Of a stretch of 32,037 nt of DNA, positions 17,971-25,908 are shown piece after piece. Below the pieces are notes generated by a model. It did no database searches. It saw only the letters and a list, made by a program, of their open reading frames with translations, and was not told where the DNA came from. Origin of the DNA: Opitutales bacterium. Lineage in GTDB: Bacteria > Verrucomicrobiota > Verrucomicrobiia > Opitutales > UBA953. Numbering within the stretch: the stretch's first letter is position 1; each line of letters starts with the position of its first letter. Position numbers and translations under genes: made by a program. The DNA lies in the NCBI GenBank assembly GCA_017546455.1, contig JAFYWY010000060.1, positions 1-32,037 on the forward strand, given 5' to 3'.

Positions 17971-18546
17971 TTACCAGTTTTCGGCGAGCACTTCGAAGTG
18001 CGCCTGCGGGTGATCGCAAGCCGGGCAGGCGATCGGGGCTTCGGCGGCTTCGTAGATGAAACCGCAGTTGCGGCAGCGCCACCAGACCTTGCCGTTTTTC
18101 TTAAAGACTTCGCCCTTGCGGATGTTTTCGCAGAGTTCGCGGAAACGCTTTTCGTGCTGTTTTTCGGCAACGGCGACATTGCGGAAAACGGCTGCGATTA
18201 CCGGGAAGCCTTCCTTTTCCGCGACATCGGCAAACGCCGGATACATTTCCGACCATTCTTCGTTTTCGCCGCCGGCTGCGGCAGCCAGGTTTGCTTCCGT
18301 CGAGCCGATAACGCCCGCCGGGAACGATGCCGTGATTTCGAGACAGCCGCCTTCAAGGAATTTGAAGAAGCGCTTGGCGTGTTCTTTTTCCTGATTCGCG
18401 GTTTCCTCAAAGATGTCTGCGATTTGGACGAATCCGTCCTTTTTCGCCTTGCTCGCATAATACGTGTAACGCATGCGTGCCTGGGACTCGCCGGCAAATG
18501 CCTTGAGGAGGTTCTTTTCGGTTTCGGTTCCTTTGATAGATGCCAT
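17971..18546 (-). CDS. Rubrerythrin
   Basis: This non-haem di-iron peroxidase protects anaerobes from hydrogen peroxide in the cytoplasm. The N-terminal ferritin-like four-helix domain (about 1-140) carries Glu/His iron ligands in the two helix pairs ([58 protein letters not shown]). The C-terminal rubredoxin-like domain has both knuckles, CRNCGF and CPACDHPQ. Length 191 is standard. It has its own terminator, so it is probably monocistronic. Its presence suggests an anaerobic lifestyle. Confidence 0.96.
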   Translation of the reverse strand: MASIKGTETEKNLLKAFAGESQARMRYTYYASKAKKDGFVQIADIFEETANQEKEHAKRFFKFLEGGCLEITASFPAGVIGSTEANLAAAAGGENEEWSEMYPAFADVAEKEGFPVIAAVFRNVAVAEKQHEKRFRELCENIRKGEVFKKNGKVWWRCRNCGFIYEAAEAPIACPACDHPQAHFEVLAENW

Positions 18547-18673
18547 AACTTCGTTGGATAGGGTTATAAATTTTCGAGGCAGAATTTATGAAGAAGGCCT
18601 CCCGCAGGCAAGCGGAAAGCAAAGGAGAAACGGGAAAAACAATTCCGATAAAGTCCGCATTTCCGGTCCCGAA

Positions 18674-18705
18674 CAAGGGCGGAAGCCCCGAGACTCCCGC
18701 CCTTG
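18674..18705. terminator. Hairpin downstream of doxX-like gene
   Basis: CAAGGGCGG and CCGCCCTTG form a perfect 9-bp stem about 20 bases past the DoxX-like stop codon. No strong T-run follows on the minus strand, so it is only a candidate terminator. Confidence 0.4.
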
Positions 18706-18723
18706 CCCGAAGCCTTTTCCGGC

Positions 18724-19185
18724 CTAATCGTCTTCCTCCGCGTCTTCGACCTTGCAGGTTTTCTTTCCGAAAAAGCGGCAAGCCGGGCACGGGACGGAGA
18801 AGCGCCCGCCGCCGGAGAGCATGAGCATGACGGCAAAGAGCATGTACAGCCCTTGCACTTCGAGCATCCACCCGCCCTGCGGAGAAAGCAGCCACAAGTC
18901 GTCCGCATGCGTCAGCCCGACCGCAAATACCATATTTACGAGCAGGATAAACGCCGCCGGGCGCACCGCGAAGCCGACAATCAGCATCAGCGGCGCAACG
19001 ATTTCGCCGAGATAAACCCCGTAAGCCAAAAAAGCCGGCATCCCGTTAAGCTGAAGCAATTGCTCCAGCCAGACGATTCCGCCGGTAAGTTTCCCGATTC
19101 CGTGGAGCAACATCATTCCGCCGACACCGAGTCGGGCAAGCAGCAATGCCGCATCCGTCGCCAAACAGTTTCTTTCGTAACACAT
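18724..19185 (-). CDS. DoxX family membrane protein
   Basis: This is a four-helix integral membrane protein of the DoxX/SURF4 superfamily. The start at 19185 (MCYERNCLATDAALLLARLG) is chosen over a frame extension 60 codons upstream that would overlap the GH20 gene and is not membrane-protein-like. Helices are visible around LLLARLGVGGMMLLHGIGKL, YGVYLGEIVAPLMLIVGFAV, PAAFILLVNMVFAVGL and GLYMLFAVMLMLSGGG. A cytoplasmic-type tail carries CPACRFFGKKTC and an acidic end. It begins 22 bases after the GH20 stop, so they probably form a two-gene operon. The biochemical role of such proteins is not well defined. Confidence 0.85.
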   Translation of the reverse strand: MCYERNCLATDAALLLARLGVGGMMLLHGIGKLTGGIVWLEQLLQLNGMPAFLAYGVYLGEIVAPLMLIVGFAVRPAAFILLVNMVFAVGLTHADDLWLLSPQGGWMLEVQGLYMLFAVMLMLSGGGRFSVPCPACRFFGKKTCKVEDAEEDD

Positions 19186-19207
19186 ATACCTGAAAGCGTT
19201 ATCGCTC

Positions 19208-20941
19208 TCAGTTTTTTCTGTATTTTTTGTAGGGCTTGTAGTTTTCGGGAATTTGCGTCGGGCGGGCATTAATCCCCGCGGCTTTGTAGCGTGCCTGCTG
19301 GGCTTCGACGCGGCGCTGGAAGTCCGCCCAGTTGCGGTCTTCCTTGCGGCTCCAAGTCGCCTCACTCATCGCGCTCATACGCGGAAAGAAGTGAAATTCG
19401 ACAATCTGCGCGTTCGGCGCCTTTTCGCCCCAGAAGCAGGCTTGCGCGCCGAGAACATGCTTTTCGAGTTTCGGCGAAAGCCCTTTCGGAATCGGCTCAA
19501 AGTCGTAGGCCTGTTTCATCGGCATAATCCCGCCCTGAGAAAACAGGAATTTGCGGTCCGCCTTGTCGTAGCCCCAATTGTAATAACACGACGGGCGCGT
19601 CGCGACGATGAGGTCCTCGCCCTCGTTCGGCGCAATTTTCGCATCCGTGTATTCCCGCCAGTGCATGACGGTGCACCCCTTGGGAATGCCGCCTTCGGTA
19701 ATTTCGTCCCACGCGATAATCTTGCGCCCTTTCTTTTCCAAAAACTTCCGGATGCGATCAATCGTGTAGCTCTGCAGCTTGTCTTCCGCCGTGCGCTTGC
19801 CTTCGGCGACCAGCTTTTCGGTCTTAATGCGCTTCTGGCAGTCCGGACAATTTTTCCAGGCGCCCTTCGGGCATTCGTCCCCGCCGATGTGGATGTATTC
19901 GCCCGGGAAAAGCTTGGTCACTTCGTCGAGAATGCCCGTAAGGAACTTGAAAGTCTCTTCCTTGCCCGGACAATACACCTTGCCGAACACCCCGCCCTTG
20001 AGCGGCAGGCCTCCGGGAGGCCGCCCGTCGCAGGAGAATTCCGGATACGCCAGCAAAGCCGCCGTCGAATGCCCGGGAATTTCGATCTCGGGGACAATCG
20101 TGATAAAACGTTCGGCCGCGTAGGCGACAATTTCTTTGACGTCGGCCTGCGAATAAAATCCGCCGTATTGGCCTTTGGCGTCCCAGAAAGGCGAATCGCT
20201 CTTTTCGAGCGGATAATGCCCGCGCGGTTCGGAATCCGGGCATTCGTTCACGAGCAAATTTGAACGCCAAGCCCCAATTTTGGTCAGCTTCGGGTATTTC
20301 TTGATTTCGATGCGCCACCCCTGGTCCTCCGTCAGGTGCCAGTGGAAACGATTGATCTTATGCCACGACAACGCATCGATGATTTTTTTGAGTTCGTTCT
20401 TCGAATAAAAATGGCGTCCGCAGTCCAAATGCACGCCGCGCCATTTGAAACGCGGAGCATCGGCGATTTTCACACAGGGAAGGCTCCATTCGATTTTGTC
20501 CTTCTCGGCCTTGCGGCGATAGATTTCGGGCGGCATGAGCTGACGCACCGTCTGCAATCCGTAAAAAAGCCCCGCCGGCGTTTTCGCAAGAATCGTGATG
20601 CGCGTCCCCGCCACTTCGAGCTTGTAGCCTTCGTCGTGCATTTTTTCCGAGGGCTTCAGGCGCAGAATCACGGCGTTGTTGATTCCGCCCTTCTCGATCG
20701 CCAGCTTCATGCCCGTAGCACGCTCGATTTCCTTTTGAAAATAACGGGCCACGCCGACAGCCTCCGGCGAAGCGGCGACAATTTGCGTCGTCGGCTTAAA
20801 AACAAACTTTCCCGACTGCACGGAGCAGGCATTCGGCACCGGCACAATGGCAGGCTCGGAGCGCTTGTCCTTCGGCGCGGCCGCAAGCGGAAGCACCAAC
20901 GAGAAAAGCAGGCAAGTCAAGGCGGGGAGCAGGTTTCGCAT
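19208..20941 (-). CDS. Secreted beta-N-acetylhexosaminidase, GH20
   Basis: This exo-enzyme removes terminal beta-linked GlcNAc or GalNAc using substrate-assisted catalysis. The start at 20941 gives a signal peptide (MRNLLPALTCLLFSLVLPLA, cleavage near residue 21-22). An upstream frame extension has no family counterpart and overlaps ybaK antisense. A GH20b domain occupies about 30-150. The catalytic barrel shows FKWRGVHLDCGRHF, FHWHLTEDQGWRIEI, VPEIEIPGHSTAAL and the catalytic Asp355-Glu356 pair in HIGGDECPKG. Length (577) is normal. With the GH89 gene this supports host-glycan foraging. It is divergent from ybaK across a 90-base gap that must hold both promoters. Confidence 0.95.
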   Translation of the reverse strand: MRNLLPALTCLLFSLVLPLAAAPKDKRSEPAIVPVPNACSVQSGKFVFKPTTQIVAASPEAVGVARYFQKEIERATGMKLAIEKGGINNAVILRLKPSEKMHDEGYKLEVAGTRITILAKTPAGLFYGLQTVRQLMPPEIYRRKAEKDKIEWSLPCVKIADAPRFKWRGVHLDCGRHFYSKNELKKIIDALSWHKINRFHWHLTEDQGWRIEIKKYPKLTKIGAWRSNLLVNECPDSEPRGHYPLEKSDSPFWDAKGQYGGFYSQADVKEIVAYAAERFITIVPEIEIPGHSTAALLAYPEFSCDGRPPGGLPLKGGVFGKVYCPGKEETFKFLTGILDEVTKLFPGEYIHIGGDECPKGAWKNCPDCQKRIKTEKLVAEGKRTAEDKLQSYTIDRIRKFLEKKGRKIIAWDEITEGGIPKGCTVMHWREYTDAKIAPNEGEDLIVATRPSCYYNWGYDKADRKFLFSQGGIMPMKQAYDFEPIPKGLSPKLEKHVLGAQACFWGEKAPNAQIVEFHFFPRMSAMSEATWSRKEDRNWADFQRRVEAQQARYKAAGINARPTQIPENYKPYKKYRKN

Positions 20942-21031
20942 GCCTCCAACGCTATCGCCTTTGCCCGGTATCGCGAGAATATTTTTCAAAAAACTTGCTT
21001 CTCCGCACCCGATGACTTTCTCTTTCCCGAC

Positions 21032-21496
21032 ATGGTAAAAACCAATGTCATGCGCCTGCTCGAAGTCGCCGCCATTCCGTTTTCGACTCACGAATACGAT
21101 CCGGAACTGACGGACGGCGTTTCCGTCGCCGCCGCGCTCAATCAGGACCCGTTCCACGTTTTTAAAACGCTGGTCACCATCGGCGCCTCCCGCGCGCATT
21201 ACGTCTTTGCCATCCCCGTCAACGCCACACTCCACCTGAAAAAAGCCGCCAAGGCTGTCGGCGAAAAAAGCATTGAAATGCTCAAGCAACGCGATTTGCT
21301 TCCGCTTACGGGCTACATCCACGGCGGATGCTCGCCGATCGGCATGAAGAAAGCCTTTCCGACGGTCTTCGACGAAACGGCGATTCTCTTCGACACCCTG
21401 ATCGTCAGCGCCGGACGCCGCGGCTTTCAGGTCGAACTCGCCCCGCAAGTGCTCTGCGACTACGTCGGCGGCAAGTTTGCCGACATCACGGAATAA
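21032..21496 (+). CDS. ybaK: YbaK-type aminoacyl-tRNA deacylase
   Basis: This trans-editing enzyme hydrolyses mischarged tRNA, in the classic case Cys-tRNA(Pro). Its 154 residues carry the family blocks HEYDPELTDGVSVAAAL, VFKTLVTIG, AIPVNATLHLKKAAKAVGEK, GYIHGGCSPIGMKK and GFQVELAP. The GGxSP-type loop is here GGCSPIG. The start at 21032 gives the standard N-terminus. It is divergent from the GH20 gene and convergent with the accessory array, and its stop codon touches the left arm of an inverted repeat. Confidence 0.9.
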   Translation: MVKTNVMRLLEVAAIPFSTHEYDPELTDGVSVAAALNQDPFHVFKTLVTIGASRAHYVFAIPVNATLHLKKAAKAVGEKSIEMLKQRDLLPLTGYIHGGCSPIGMKKAFPTVFDETAILFDTLIVSAGRRGFQVELAPQVLCDYVGGKFADITE

Positions 21497-21585
21497 TTTT
21501 GCCTGCGGCGGTGAGCTGTGAATGGTGAATCGTAAGCGGGAAATTGCTCTGTTTAATACTCACCACTCACCGCCGCAGGCAAAAT
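21496..21585. repeat. Inverted repeat element, copy 1 (20-bp perfect arms)
   Basis: ATTTTGCCTGCGGCGGTGAG at 21496-21515 is exactly complementary to 21566-21585. The interior is made of degenerate 7-base units: GTGAGCT GTGAATG GTGAATC GTAAGCG on one side and, complementarily, GTGAGTG GTGAGTA on the other. The right arm joins without a break to the conserved 3' end of the next minus-strand gene. It separates ybaK from the array and may also act as a convergent terminator. Confidence 0.85.
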
Positions 21586-21598
21586 TCGCGGATGATTT

Positions 21599-22465
21599 CT
21601 ACTTAGTTCTTCTTCCTGCCGGGAACAGCCAAAGGAAAAGCCCGGCAAGGAGGGCAAGTACACTCACCCATGAAACGTATTTTACGGCATCTCGCTGTGT
21701 CTCCTGCGTTTCGGATTCTCCGTCATTTATATTTCCCGACAGGTCGGATTCTAGCTCTGCCGGAGTTTTCAGAGGCTCTCTGTTCAGAGCCTCCCAGACG
21801 TGATTGCGAACAACTGCCCTTTTTTCTTCTACGAGACGCATAAGCTCATCCCCGCGAAGATTTCTTACGCCAGCAGCTCTTAATCCGGCAATCCCGATAG
21901 GAAGCTTTTCTTTCTCGGAGGCGTCACAAAGTCCGTACTTTTCGAGAAGGCGAATCCGAAAGAGATTTTCAGCAACTTCGTCCTTAGGAGGAGGGATGTA
22001 TGGGGTTCCGTCCGATTTCTCAAAAAACAGATCCTGTGTAATATCGTAGCAGAACAGAATTTCGCCCAAGCGGGTCTTAATGACGGCATCGAGGATGTTT
22101 TTCTCCGAAGAACGGAAATGAGCAGAATCCCCGAATTGACAAGAAAGTCCGACCAAGGGAAGCTCCCGGCTTTTGAATTTAACGGAAGCACAGTCCTCCT
22201 TGTTCAATGCGGATAATTCGGTCGATGAAAAAAAATGATCTATCGGAATCCCCGCTTCATCTTGACAGTAAAACTGACAAGCAGGACTGGGTAAATCCGG
22301 ATAAAATCGCCAAAAAACCGTCCGTTTAGCAAAATCGGCTTTTCCGATTGTTGAAGGAATTACGATCTTCTTCTGTGTTGTTCTCTCCGGAGACCTCATT
22401 TCCAAGAAATCGGCAAACAGCATTGTTTGCATTAATAACAAAAACAAAATCAAAATTCTTCTCAT
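21599..22465 (-). CDS. Array gene A: signal peptide, outer domain, C-terminal anchor
   Basis: Not a recognised family. Residues 1-18 form a signal peptide (MRRILILFLLLMQTMLFA). A ~230-residue outer domain with several Cys follows, then a hydrophilic spacer rich in Glu/Asp, and a C-terminal membrane segment (VSVLALLAGLFLWL). The tail here ends LFPAGRRTK instead of the usual LKIRSRRRK. At the DNA level the consensus sequence is still there, but an indel after TTTGGCTG changes the frame for the last codons. A central stretch resembles array gene I: GEILFCYD ... SDGTPYIPP ... RLLEKYGLC against GILFLYKF ... SDGIAEKYV ... RLLQKREEC. It is the last gene of the array and lies next to inverted repeat copy 1. 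Confidence 0.75.
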   Translation of the reverse strand: MRRILILFLLLMQTMLFADFLEMRSPERTTQKKIVIPSTIGKADFAKRTVFWRFYPDLPSPACQFYCQDEAGIPIDHFFSSTELSALNKEDCASVKFKSRELPLVGLSCQFGDSAHFRSSEKNILDAVIKTRLGEILFCYDITQDLFFEKSDGTPYIPPPKDEVAENLFRIRLLEKYGLCDASEKEKLPIGIAGLRAAGVRNLRGDELMRLVEEKRAVVRNHVWEALNREPLKTPAELESDLSGNINDGESETQETQRDAVKYVSWVSVLALLAGLFLWLFPAGRRTK

Positions 22466-22510
22466 TGTCGTATTCAGTTTTATCGAGGGAAAGGTGTCAC
22501 GTCTTCAAAG

Positions 22511-22585
22511 TAAATTCGTGGATGATTTTTATTTAGCTCTTCTTCCTGCGGGAGCGGATTTTCAGCCAAAGGAAAAGTCCGATGA
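22511..22585 (-). repeat. Conserved 3' tail block with half inverted repeat
   Basis: On the minus strand this block reads CTTTTCCTTTGGCTGAAAAT, then CCGCTCCCGCAGGAAGAAGA, a TAA stop at 22533-22535 and ATCATCCACGAATTTAC. It matches the ends of array genes I, K, G and (with an indel) A, including bases past the stop codon. Only one arm of the inverted repeat is present here. Confidence 0.75.
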
Positions 22586-22621
22586 AAAAGGCAAGTACTG
22601 TTACGAAAGCAAGGCATAGCG
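22533..22621 (-). pseudogene. Out-of-frame membrane anchor of array gene B
   Basis: This stretch encodes the array's standard anchor (VTVLAFFIGLFLWLKIRS, then RRKKS and stop). It is in the -1 frame relative to the upstream gene. Adding a single A to the A5 run at 22632-22636 (minus strand) would fuse it to gene B, so gene B has lost, or can switch, its membrane anchor. Confidence 0.75.
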
Positions 22622-23389
22622 TTAATCCCGATTTTTCGCCTCCAAATCAGATGTTTTATCCGGTTCCCCTTGCTTTGTTCGGTGTTTTCGCTTTCTCTCC
22701 GCTTCAATGATGTGAGCCCCTACTTGAGGCGCCCACGAAGTCTCTCGGAATTTCTTCCCGTAAGATTCCGAGAAGCAGCCCATTTCCGTTTTTTCTTCAA
22801 GCAGTGAATAATCGTAGATGTCCAAAAGTTTCTCGGGGTCATCTCCGTATAAGCGGAGAAGAGTGGCAAGGTATGTTTCATAAACTACCGGAGGGTTTAC
22901 GACAATACGCTGATTTACCTCCAAGAGTCGATTTAAGCGCCAAATTGCAATAACCCGCTCTTTGTTAAGGGCTTCTATCTTTTGCAAATCTTTGCTGTTT
23001 GAATCTTTGCACGCCAAGTACTCACGCACAATTTTAGACAGATTTTGAGTGAGTTCCTCACGTTTTTCCTTACCTCCGTATTCTTTGAGCGCACCGCGAA
23101 ACAGCAAAGTCATTTCGTGAAGGGCTGCCTCTGCCTCTGCTCGATTGCATGTTTCCTTGCGGAGTATCGAAACCAGTTCCCACAATCGATTACGCTTTGC
23201 AATAATATCGCCGGCATAAAGGCTTACGAGTCTGCGCTCGCCAATCTTCGAAGCATCATACAACTCTCCCAAGTCCGGAACCCATTCGGGGTCCGGTAGC
23301 TTCGGTAATTCTTCTTGTGCACGACTCTCGGCCGAAAACACAATTAGGACAGCGAAAAGAAAAAGTAAGTGTAAATAAAATGTCCTCAC
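22622..23389 (-). CDS. Array gene B: secreted helical protein, anchor lost by frameshift
   Basis: Not a recognised family. It starts with GTG at 23389, preceded by a good Shine-Dalgarno-like AAGGTG. The signal peptide is MRTFYLHLLFLFAVLIVFSA with cleavage near SRA-QE. The ~230-residue outer part is strongly charged and predicted helical (for example LLFRGALKEYGGKEKREEL and IEALNKERVIAIWRLNRLL). The frame as it stands ends at KNRD, just before an out-of-frame copy of the array's membrane anchor. In its present form the product would be released from the membrane. It begins 11 bases after gene C, in the same first-then-second pattern seen for other pairs in the array. Confidence 0.7.
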   Translation of the reverse strand: MRTFYLHLLFLFAVLIVFSAESRAQEELPKLPDPEWVPDLGELYDASKIGERRLVSLYAGDIIAKRNRLWELVSILRKETCNRAEAEAALHEMTLLFRGALKEYGGKEKREELTQNLSKIVREYLACKDSNSKDLQKIEALNKERVIAIWRLNRLLEVNQRIVVNPPVVYETYLATLLRLYGDDPEKLLDIYDYSLLEEKTEMGCFSESYGKKFRETSWAPQVGAHIIEAERKRKHRTKQGEPDKTSDLEAKNRD

Positions 23390-23400
23390 GGTTCACCTTT

Positions 23401-23727
23401 TTAGAAAAGTTTATCGACAATAATCTCAAGGCGAGTTTCTCCCTCTTCTGGAACATGCACATAGGTCTTTTGAGTCCTATCGGGAAGGACTCCGTCGTAG
23501 GGGAGGTAGGAATTTTTAAATGCCGATCCCGGATTCAGAATGCTCCACCGCACAGGACACAACCAAGTGAGCGTTCCAACATATCCAAATGAATTCGGAA
23601 TAAGGGCGCGAATCCTTTCTTTTGACATATCAATCGAATAACCGGCAACATCAAGCCAAATATTGTTGTTTAAAACTGAAGGAGGGGAAGGTTTGTATTC
23701 TGTATCCAAGCCATACTGAGAGTCCAT
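23401..23727 (-). CDS. Array gene C: probable 3' part of a frameshifted gene D
   Basis: This 108-residue frame has no signal peptide or membrane segment. Its residues (NSFGYVGTLTWLCPVRW, NPGSAFKNSYLPYDGVLP) look like the strand-rich end of a larger protein. Reading upstream, a different frame gives EEKIYIWENDCIEEK ending at an A3 run (23739-23741). One extra A would join it to RWYFMDSQYGLDTEYK of this frame. That upstream frame in turn joins gene D if one T is removed from the T4 run at gene D's stop. I think C and D were one gene, now broken twice. I do not recognise a known family. Confidence 0.5.
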   Translation of the reverse strand: MDSQYGLDTEYKPSPPSVLNNNIWLDVAGYSIDMSKERIRALIPNSFGYVGTLTWLCPVRWSILNPGSAFKNSYLPYDGVLPDRTQKTYVHVPEEGETRLEIIVDKLF

Positions 23728-23811
23728 AAAATACCATCTTTCTCTTCAATGCAGTCATTTTCCCAAATATAAATTTTTTCTTCATGATCAGTTCGAATCT
23801 GTGAATTAGTC

Positions 23812-24417
23812 CTAAAAGGGAACGTCCAAATTTCGAGAATTGATAAACCAACGATACATCATAAGGTCACTTTTCCGAATCATTGCTCCTTGCGTAAGAC
23901 GACCGTGATGCCAGACGTAAAAGCATTTTTCAGTTTCGATACACGTATCCGGGGCTGACGAATAGGTGTAATTTCTGCAGTTCAAAAGCAATGCCAAAAC
24001 ATTAGACGGCGTATGCGGCTCTTCCCGAAGATAGTGATCAAAGTAAATTTTTAACGATTGCGGAGTACTATGCATCCAAGATGCTGAGTGCTCAAAAGCA
24101 AATTCGCGAAAAACAACCTCTGTCTCCCGCAAAATAGCGTAGACTTTTTCTCTTCGTGCCCCTAAAGCTTGTGAGCTTGAAACAAAAGACACAATACCCG
24201 GCCAGCGATTTTTCAACATCCTGACAATTTCCGCAGTTTCGGATTTCGAAAGCGGCGGCATAACGCGGCCATCCCGAACTTCGGGATGCGGAAAGCGCTC
24301 CGATCTTTCGTCGTTCTCGGATTGCGACTCAAGCTTCGCCGTCTCACTAAGAGAAAAAGCCCAAATTCCCGCAAGAAGTATTTCGAGCAGCAATAAGCTA
24401 TACACTATTTTTTTCAT
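23812..24417 (-). CDS. Array gene D: N-terminally anchored protein with F-Y-x-W motif
   Basis: Not a recognised family. An N-terminal membrane anchor or signal (KKIVYSLLLLEILLAGIWAF) is followed by a charged linker and a ~130-residue domain. Its C-terminal part carries NVLALLLNCRNYTYSSAP, then CFYVWHHGRLTQGAMIRK and LMMYRWF. This matches the motif of array genes H, J and F (hydrophobic helix, then F-x-Y-x-W, G, K-x-x-L, W). The frame stops at a T4 run, and removing one T would open it into a further ~140 codons (gene C), so the present product is probably truncated. The predicted location is the outer face of the inner membrane. Confidence 0.65.
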   Translation of the reverse strand: MKKIVYSLLLLEILLAGIWAFSLSETAKLESQSENDERSERFPHPEVRDGRVMPPLSKSETAEIVRMLKNRWPGIVSFVSSSQALGARREKVYAILRETEVVFREFAFEHSASWMHSTPQSLKIYFDHYLREEPHTPSNVLALLLNCRNYTYSSAPDTCIETEKCFYVWHHGRLTQGAMIRKSDLMMYRWFINSRNLDVPF

Positions 24418-24517
24418 TGTTATTCCAAATTGTTAAATGGACTCGTCACGCAAACAAGCTCCAGAGCACCCATGTTGTTGTTTTGGCAATAGTTTGTCCA
24501 CAGGTGATGAAATCCGC

Positions 24518-25171
24518 CTATTGTTTGTATTTCCTCAATCTAAAACAAAGCAAGACAGGCAAGAGGAAAACAAGCACGCCTCCCAAAACAAAACTCCAAA
24601 TAAAATACGTTTTTTTATTTGAAGGAATCTCACTTTGCTTGCTCTGCTCGTTGTTTCCAGCCCCGAAGGAATTCCGCTTCGAACAACCCTTCGTGGCTTT
24701 TAAACCTTCTTCGATCTGCGAAGCCTTGTCGATTCGGACATCCGCTTCTTTAAACCACAAAGCAAAGGATTTCTCATCTTGGGGACGAAAAAACACCTCG
24801 TTCACACCTCCCGTCATGTGAAACCATTGCGCCTTCTTCCGGTCGTAATAGAATCTGTACAGTCGGTAAGTTTTATCTTTGAGCGGTTTTGCATACGGCC
24901 AGTCTGATTGTCCCGAGACGTAAATATTCCCGAATTCATCTCCGGCGCATATCCGTACGTATTTCGACAAAAAAGAATGAAACGTATTCCGAACCGCATC
25001 CTGAGATTCACAAGTCAATGTTGATGCCAACCTCATCTTATAAGAGAGATAATCTTCAGGATGAGCGGAATGCCATTCTTCAATCTTTTCCCAAATAGCT
25101 TCGTCTTGGGAAAAAACGGTTGTACTTCTCCCGAGAAGAATAAACAGAAAACATAAAAGCAGGTGTTTCAT
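24518..25171 (-). CDS. Array gene E: signal peptide plus C-terminal anchor, atypical tail
   Basis: Not a recognised family. It has a signal peptide (MKHLLLCFLFILLGRSTTVFS), an outer domain of ~150 residues with aromatic-rich strands (YRLYRFYYDRKKAQWFHM), a Ser/Asn/Lys spacer, and a C-terminal membrane segment (FIWSFVLGGVLVFLLPVLL) with basic end RLRKYKQ. The anchor keeps the general design of genes A, B, G, I and K but not their sequence, and no inverted repeat follows. It begins 20 bases after gene F, forming an anchored-then-secreted pair like H-G and J-I. Confidence 0.7.
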   Translation of the reverse strand: MKHLLLCFLFILLGRSTTVFSQDEAIWEKIEEWHSAHPEDYLSYKMRLASTLTCESQDAVRNTFHSFLSKYVRICAGDEFGNIYVSGQSDWPYAKPLKDKTYRLYRFYYDRKKAQWFHMTGGVNEVFFRPQDEKSFALWFKEADVRIDKASQIEEGLKATKGCSKRNSFGAGNNEQSKQSEIPSNKKTYFIWSFVLGGVLVFLLPVLLCFRLRKYKQ

Positions 25172-25191
25172 AAGCTCAGCGCTTCTTGGAA

Positions 25192-25647
25192 TTAATCATT
25201 GCCTTCACAGTCCTTCCATCCCCATCCGACGACTTCTCCAGTTTCTTTGTAAACAGCTTCTCCCGCACGGGGAGTTGAGTTGTTCCAAAAATAGAAGAAT
25301 AAATCATCCTCAAAAGAACAAAAAGGAATCCGCTCCAAACGAAAGGAAATGTGCTTTCGAACCAGCAAAAGAACCTCATCTTTCCCAATACCTTGTTTAT
25401 ATTCAGGGAGTATAAAGTGAGATTTTGAGACTTTCCCCATAAGGCGTGATTTCAGACGAAGATATGAAAAAGGAGGATGATTAATTTCCTCGGCATCAGA
25501 CATTTTCGCTTGGGCTTTTATCCAGTTCTTATGAATTTTCGATTCATTGTCCGTATTCTGAAATATTGCCTCCTCTTCATTTCTCTGTAAGAAAAAGAAG
25601 AAAATTGCCCCCGTCACGACGAGTAGAAAGATAATTTTTAGTTTCAT
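25192..25647 (-). CDS. Array gene F: small anchored protein, NTF2/PepSY-like end
   Basis: The product is 151 residues. Residues 4-20 are a membrane anchor (KIIFLLVVTGAIFFFFL), followed by a charged linker. The C-terminal ~65 residues read DEVLLLVRKHISFRLERIPF, DDLFFYFWNNSTPRAGEA and VYKETGEVVGWGWKD. The layout is a helix followed by a beta hairpin ending in K-x-TGEV. That pattern recalls NTF2-fold immunity proteins or PepSY-type domains, which is inference by eye. It is related to the C-terminal halves of genes D, H and J. Its ATG follows the stop of a 52-codon small frame by one base, so it may be translationally coupled. Confidence 0.65.
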   Translation of the reverse strand: MKLKIIFLLVVTGAIFFFFLQRNEEEAIFQNTDNESKIHKNWIKAQAKMSDAEEINHPPFSYLRLKSRLMGKVSKSHFILPEYKQGIGKDEVLLLVRKHISFRLERIPFCSFEDDLFFYFWNNSTPRAGEAVYKETGEVVGWGWKDCEGND

Positions 25648-25648
25648 C

Positions 25649-25807
25649 CTACAATGAATTGTAATTGTGAGTTGTAATTATCAAATCGTCATTTGATACA
25701 TCATTCTTGCGCGTAGAATACAGCATAATTTCTTCAATGGTCTCAAGTATTCCAAACCCCGAAAAGGCGGATGCATCATAAGACTTCTGCTTCCCAGTCC
25801 AATGCAT
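25649..25807 (-). CDS. Small 52-codon frame, possible remnant of a gene 3' end
   Basis: It starts at ATG 25807 (MHWTGKQKSYDASAFSGFGI) and continues LETIEEIMLYSTRKNDVSND to a TAG placed one base before the ATG of gene F. Composition is protein-like, with no Cys/Arg bias of shadow frames. The same frame upstream of a stop also looks coding (SLFDKNDTASNLLRL). It may therefore be the decayed 3' end of a larger gene, such as a toxin domain, that once preceded gene F. Function is unknown. Confidence 0.4.
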   Translation of the reverse strand: MHWTGKQKSYDASAFSGFGILETIEEIMLYSTRKNDVSNDDLIITTHNYNSL

Positions 25808-25908
25808 TTAGAGACGCAATAGGTTGCTCGCCGTATCGTTTTTGTCAAACAAACTTTTCACTCGTCTTGAAGCATGGCTTTTACGGGAATTTTTTACTTT
25901 TCTCGAAG

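Noticed and set aside
20942-21448. N-terminal extension of the GH20 frame
   Set aside because: It lies antisense to ybaK and precedes a perfect signal peptide, so translation starts at 20941.
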